From the NCBI RefSeq assembly GCF_034651555.1, contig NZ_JAYEEQ010000030.1:1-18875 (forward strand): a DNA stretch of 18,875 nucleotides. The letters are read 5' to 3'. Both the position numbers and the translations under genes were made by a program. The notes beneath the pieces are model-generated. The model worked only from the letters and a program-made list of their open reading frames with translations. It was not told the origin of the DNA and made no database searches. Numbering within the stretch: the first letter of the stretch is position 1; each line of letters opens with the position of its first letter. This DNA comes from Aurantibrevibacter litoralis (lineage in GTDB: Bacteria > Bacteroidota > Bacteroidia > Flavobacteriales > Flavobacteriaceae). This document shows, piece by piece, positions 16,002 through 18,875 of this stretch.

Positions 16002-16159
16002 GGCTCTAGTTTAATTTTGCGTTGATATTAACATTTCGTACCTAGATTCGATGCCGCGGTACTTTTCCATGGTTGCGATGCTCTCCATTGTCTTGGGCAC
16101 AAAATCCCGGAGCATGTCCTGGCTGTTCTTGAGGCGTTCCTTTGCCCTGAACCAGTTCA

Positions 16160-16167
16160 GGTAGTTT
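16160..16167. repeat. Target-site duplication of the IS256 element, left copy
   Basis: GGTAGTTT is identical to 17522-17529. It flanks the IS256 copy and falls inside the IS1595 transposase codons for QNYL. Confidence 0.9.
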
Positions 16168-16233
16168 GAGTTTATCCAAAATTTTGTGTTTTTGAAAAAT
16201 AATTTCAAAATTCATAGGTTAAAATAATATTGA

Positions 16234-17427
16234 TTATAACCTGTTTGGAAAACAAATATACAATTGATTGTAAATTTGGCCCCATTTAAATCGGGTTTTC
16301 TTCCATTTTTTACTGATACTTTGAGCTGCTAAATATATGGATTTCAGGGCTGCATCGTCATGTGGAAACACTTTTTTGTTACGGGTATATTTACGTAAAC
16401 TAGCATTAAAACTCTCAATGATATTGGTAGTATATATGAGTTGTCTAATCTCTTTTGGATAGTTTAAAAAGGTGGTTAAATTGTCCCAATTGTTTTCCCA
16501 AGATTGTACAGCAGAGAGATATTTATCCTGCCAGTTTTGTTTAAATACTTCAAAAGCCTCTAAAGCAAATTTCTCATTATCGGCTTGATAAATAGCTTTA
16601 ATATCGACCATTATTGGCTTACGGTCTTTATAGCTGACGTATTTTAATGAGTTTCTAATTTGATGTACGATACATATTTGACGTATACTACCCGGAAAAA
16701 TAGCTTCTACGGCCTTGTCCAACCCTGATAAGTTATCGCTACACAAAAAGAATATATCCTTTACGCCTCGAGAGCGCAGATCGTCTAAAATGGACATCCA
16801 GGCAGCTGCTTTTTCTGTCTCCACGATACTCATGCTCAAAATATCTTGTTGCCCTTCGGTATTTACTCCTAAAACTATCATACAGGCTTTAGATATCACC
16901 TTGCCTTCTTGACGTATTTTATAGTGAATGGCGTCTATCCAAACGATGGGATATACATCTTCTAGAGGTCTGTTCTGCCATTGTTTGATGTCTTCCAATA
17001 ATTGGTTGGTGATAATGGATACCTGTGATGTGGAATACTGCACTCCATAGGTGCTTTCAATAAAATCAATAATATCGCTATTGCTCATACCTTTGGCGTA
17101 AAGTAATTGAATACAATCTTCTAATTCTTGACTAATTGATTGATGTTTGGGAACAATAACCGGCTCAAAGCTGGCTTGACGGTCTCTGGGTATTTTGATG
17201 CGCTGCTCTCCATTCTGAGTCTTGATGGTTTTCTCTGAAAAGCCGTTACGCTGGTTGCTTTCTATTACTGATGCACCTTTTTGATACCCCAAATGTGCAG
17301 TCATTTCTGCTTTTAAAAGCGATTCAATACCTCGTTTAAGCAACTGTTCCTTGACCTGGTCAAAGTCCTCCTTGTTGCTGATTTTGCCTATTAAGGCGTC
17401 TAATTGTTTTTCTAATTCTGTGTTCAT
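16234..17427 (-). CDS. IS256-family (mutator-type) transposase
   Basis: This 397-residue DDE transposase catalyses excision and insertion of the element. The catalytic residues are visible: Asp165 in VWIDAIHYKIR, Asp231 in LCSDNLSG and Glu338 in TTNIIESFNASLRKYTR. The family's C-x2-H signature is CIVH (Cys252/His255). The N-terminal part (MNTELEKQLDALIGKISNKE.., NGFSEKTIKT) and the C-terminal NIIESFN.. block are both present, and the length is full for the family. No stop or frameshift is seen. The gene fills the element and ends 66 bases from its left end. Base composition is more AT-rich than the IS1595 DNA around it, which fits a separate origin. Confidence 0.95.
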   Translation of the reverse strand: MNTELEKQLDALIGKISNKEDFDQVKEQLLKRGIESLLKAEMTAHLGYQKGASVIESNQRNGFSEKTIKTQNGEQRIKIPRDRQASFEPVIVPKHQSISQELEDCIQLLYAKGMSNSDIIDFIESTYGVQYSTSQVSIITNQLLEDIKQWQNRPLEDVYPIVWIDAIHYKIRQEGKVISKACMIVLGVNTEGQQDILSMSIVETEKAAAWMSILDDLRSRGVKDIFFLCSDNLSGLDKAVEAIFPGSIRQICIVHQIRNSLKYVSYKDRKPIMVDIKAIYQADNEKFALEAFEVFKQNWQDKYLSAVQSWENNWDNLTTFLNYPKEIRQLIYTTNIIESFNASLRKYTRNKKVFPHDDAALKSIYLAAQSISKKWKKTRFKWGQIYNQLYICFPNRL

Positions 17428-17456
17428 AAGATAAAAATTTAAAAGTAAATTTTTTG

Positions 17457-17480
17457 CCTACGAATTTCAAAATCATTTTT
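17457..17480. repeat. Subterminal inverted repeat of the IS256 element, right copy
   Basis: Its reverse complement, AAAAATGATTTTGAAATTCG plus TAGG, matches the left subterminal sequence at 16195-16218 at 20 of 24 positions. The left copy directly abuts its terminal repeat, while this one is 14 bases away from its own. Confidence 0.6.
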
Positions 17481-17521
17481 CAACTAACTAAGAGCAAAAA
17501 CACAAAATAATTTACAGTCCC

Positions 17522-17529
17522 GGTAGTTT
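17522..17529. repeat. Target-site duplication of the IS256 element, right copy
   Basis: GGTAGTTT is identical to 16160-16167 and immediately follows the GGGACTGT-type terminal repeat. Confidence 0.9.
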
Positions 17530-18437
17530 TGGAGATACTTGGTCGCCACACCCCAAAACGCATTGTCCAGCCATTTTTTGACCCTGTTGTGGGTCGAGTT
17601 CACATGCTGTATATGATAGACCCCGTGCTTTATCCGCTGTTTTATTGCAACCTTTAGGGCATGGTGCTCCAAGGCGTTGTCCATGGCGAAACCCTTATAG
17701 CTCACGTGGGCATCGCTGCATAATACGACCTTCCCTTTCTTGATGCGTCCGCCGATGGCATTATCGATGTCGCACTTCTTGATCCTGCCCATTGTGACCA
17801 CGGTAAGATCCAGCCCCTCTTTTCTGTCTTGCGTGACGATGACCGCAACGTGCTCATCGTTGATGCCTCTTTTTGCCGATGCACCTCCTCTCTTCCTTGC
17901 CTTGCGCCCAACAGCCCTGCTCCCCTTTTCTGATTTCAGGAAGAAGGTCTCGTCACTCTAGGTAATCCCCATGAAGTCGTCTCCATCGCCATCGGAAAGG
18001 GAACTGAGTATCTTGTGCCGCCAATCAAAAGCAGTCTTCTTATTGATCTTCAGCGCATCCTTAATCTTGTCAAGGCTCTTTTCCTCCATCATAAGAGCAA
18101 GGTAACCGTTGACCTTCTCTTTTTTATGCAGACCGGCCATCCACGTGCCAGTGTACTCGGTAAAACTTCGCTTGCATGACTTGCATTTATAACGCTGCGA
18201 TCCCTTGTCCTTTCCGAAGCGCACGTACTTGTCATTACCGCAATGAGGGCAACTCTGCCCATCCTATTGTCCAAAAGATGGCGGCGTGAGGCCTGCGCTT
18301 GCTCCTCGGAGAGGCTTGCCTGGACTTCCCTGAGCAAAAGCCCACGTTCGTACAAGGGCAATGCCAAGACCTGTTGTTTGATTTCTTCAATATCCATAGG
18401 ACAAATATAAGAATAATAGCTATTTTAAACTAGAGCC

Positions 18438-18445
18438 ATTATGAT
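18438..18445. repeat. Target-site duplication of the IS1595 element, right copy
   Basis: ATTATGAT directly follows the right terminal repeat (...CTAGAGCC) and equals 15994-16001. Confidence 0.92.
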
Positions 18446-18618
18446 TGTATTCGCAAAATCCTAGTCGGACGAATCCAACACAGGCGCAACTTGTAAAGAA
18501 GAATATCACTATTTCAAATTGAATTGAAATTGATCTCAATAAATTGTTTTTCACCGACAAACCTACCTATTTAATCGAATAAAGGATTGTTTTTTTTTTA
18601 TTGCTTTTTGCAATGGTA

Positions 18619-18626
18619 TATATTTG
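18619..18626 (+). promoter_or_regulatory. Candidate -7 element for the gene at 18696
   Basis: TATATTTG matches the Bacteroidetes TAnnTTTG consensus and sits 69 bases before the ATG, after a long T-run. No TTG is at the ideal -33 distance; candidates lie 15 and 29 bases upstream. Confidence 0.4.
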
Positions 18627-18695
18627 TAAATTGTAGCTCATTGTGAGTTAATTATCGTTTAAAAAAAATGTTGCTTTTAAGAAAAAGACATCTTT

Positions 18696-18875
18696 ATGGA
18701 TAAATTTTACCAATCACTTAGCTTAGTTTTATTACGTAGTTTGCACATTAAAAGGATCTCTATCGATTTTTTTTCAAGGCTTTCTCTTACTGGTGCGAAA
18801 CTTTTATTTTTCGTATTGATTTGTGTCATGTTCACTTTTTCTGTTCGGGGTCAATTCCCTACGGAGTTTGAGAAG
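18696..18875 (+). CDS. N-terminus of an exported protein (partial, runs off the window)
   Basis: Sixty codons are open from an ATG to the window edge. Residues about 35-50 (AKLLFFVLICVMFTFSV) form a hydrophobic signal-peptide core, with a likely cleavage after SVRG and a mature end QFPTEFEK. The preceding n-region is long for a signal peptide (about 34 residues with several basic residues: LLRSLHIKRISIDFFSR). Mature ends like this are common in secreted flavobacterial proteins, but the family cannot be named from what is visible. It is the first gene on the far side of the IS pair, in the same direction as the Wzc operon, with its own promoter-like site. Whether it belongs to the polysaccharide locus is unknown. 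Confidence 0.65.
   Translation, partial: MDKFYQSLSLVLLRSLHIKRISIDFFSRLSLTGAKLLFFVLICVMFTFSVRGQFPTEFEK

Larger units (their letters stand above)
16168..17521 (-). mobile_element. IS256-family insertion sequence, apparently complete
   Basis: This 1,354-base element is flanked by the 8-bp duplication GGTAGTTT, within the 8-9 bp usual for the family. The imperfect 27-base inverted repeats are 16168-16194 (GAGTTTATCCAAAATTTTG...) and 17521-17495 (GGGACTGTAAATTATTTTG...). They share an unbroken 13-base core, TTTTGTGTTTTTG, at the inner end. Further inward a second pair of related sequences (16195-16218 and 17480-17457) matches at 20 of 24 positions. The transposase gene is intact, so this copy may still be mobile. 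Confidence 0.92.
16011..18397 (-). pseudogene. IS1595-family ISXO2-like transposase, triply disrupted
   Basis: The gene starts at 18397 (MDIEEIKQQVLALPLYERG). At the GGG run complementary to 18258-18260 it loses one base: the frame before reads ..LLDNRMG and the frame after gives QSCPHCGNDKYVRFG. A zinc ribbon (CPHC...CKSC) and the ISXO2-like domain follow. An amber codon at 17960-17958 replaces an expected Glu in GIT(E)SDETFFL. The frame then runs through LCSDAHVSYKG and HVNSTHNRVKKWL to KYLQNY at 17524, where the IS256 copy sits. The C-terminal part resumes at 16165 as LNWFRAKERLKNS and stops at 16011. Removing the IS256 element with one duplication restores KYLQNYLNWFRAK in frame. With the missing base added the gene is 341 codons plus stop. 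Confidence 0.9.
16002..18437 (-). mobile_element. IS1595-family (ISXO2-like) insertion sequence, interrupted by an IS256 element
   Basis: Both ends carry the inverted repeat GGCTCTAGTTTAA (16002-16014 and, reversed, 18425-18437). They are flanked by the 8-bp duplication ATTATGAT, so both boundaries are firm. Without the internal IS256 copy and one of its duplications the element is 1,074 bases, a normal size. Its single transposase gene on the minus strand carries a frameshift, a nonsense codon and the insertion, so it cannot move by its own transposase. Confidence 0.92.

Noticed and set aside
15886..16013. Frame without ATG that crosses the IS1595 insertion site, considered as a gene disrupted by the IS
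   Set aside because: It is open for only about 44 codons even with the IS removed, has no start codon, and I recognise no family. It is kept only as a remark in the spacer entry.
16011..16208. Stand-alone 65-residue protein
   Set aside because: Its first 15 or so codons are inside the IS256 end and the rest is the C-terminus of the IS1595 transposase. It is an insertion artefact.

Overview
The window looks like a chromosomal segment from a member of the Bacteroidetes, most likely the Flavobacteriaceae. The grounds are moderate-to-low GC, TAnnTTTG-type -7 promoter elements with no obvious Shine-Dalgarno sites, lipoproteins whose lipobox is followed by QKD-type acidic residues, a Bacteroidetes-style Wza/Wzc pair, and a characteristic load of intergenic repeats. 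The main content is part of an extracellular or capsular polysaccharide locus.

Layout. Bases 1-433 are mostly AT-rich non-coding DNA. A surface lipoprotein with an Ig/cadherin-like domain and a pectate-lyase-like beta-helix follows (434-2305, +). Four nucleotide-sugar genes then lie on the minus strand and are read from right to left: a TviC/WbpP-type UDP-HexNAc(A) 4-epimerase (8652-7645), a TviB/WbpA-type UDP-HexNAc 6-dehydrogenase (7013-5733), UDP-glucose 6-dehydrogenase (4926-3529) and, overlapping it by 4 bp, a UDP-glucuronate 4-epimerase (3532-2501). The last two make UDP-GlcA and UDP-GalA. The first two make UDP-GlcNAcA and UDP-GalNAcA. Repeat-rich spacers of 0.6-0.8 kb separate these genes. 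A repeat-containing divergent promoter region (8653-9375) leads into a compact plus-strand operon: a DegT-type aminotransferase (TTG start), a membrane-bound CapD/PglF/WbpM-type 4,6-dehydratase, a Wza-type export lipoprotein and a Wzc-type tyrosine autokinase (9376-15703). Together the genes supply uronic and amino-dideoxy sugars and the export machinery for an acidic polymer. No glycosyltransferase, Wzx, Wzy or initiating transferase is present, so the locus must continue elsewhere.

The right side holds a nested pair of insertion sequences that can be resolved to the base. An IS1595-family (ISXO2-like) element (16002-18437) is flanked by the 8-bp target duplication ATTATGAT. Its transposase has a -1 frameshift, an amber codon and an insertion. 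The insertion is an intact IS256-family element (16168-17521) flanked by its own 8-bp duplication GGTAGTTT. Removing it restores the IS1595 reading frame exactly. After the IS pair, a promoter-like site precedes the start of an exported protein that runs off the window (18696-18875).

I did not find a convincing undescribed system. The best leads are the polymer-lyase lipoprotein beside the uronate-sugar genes, the unusual repeat islands between those genes, and the datable nested IS.
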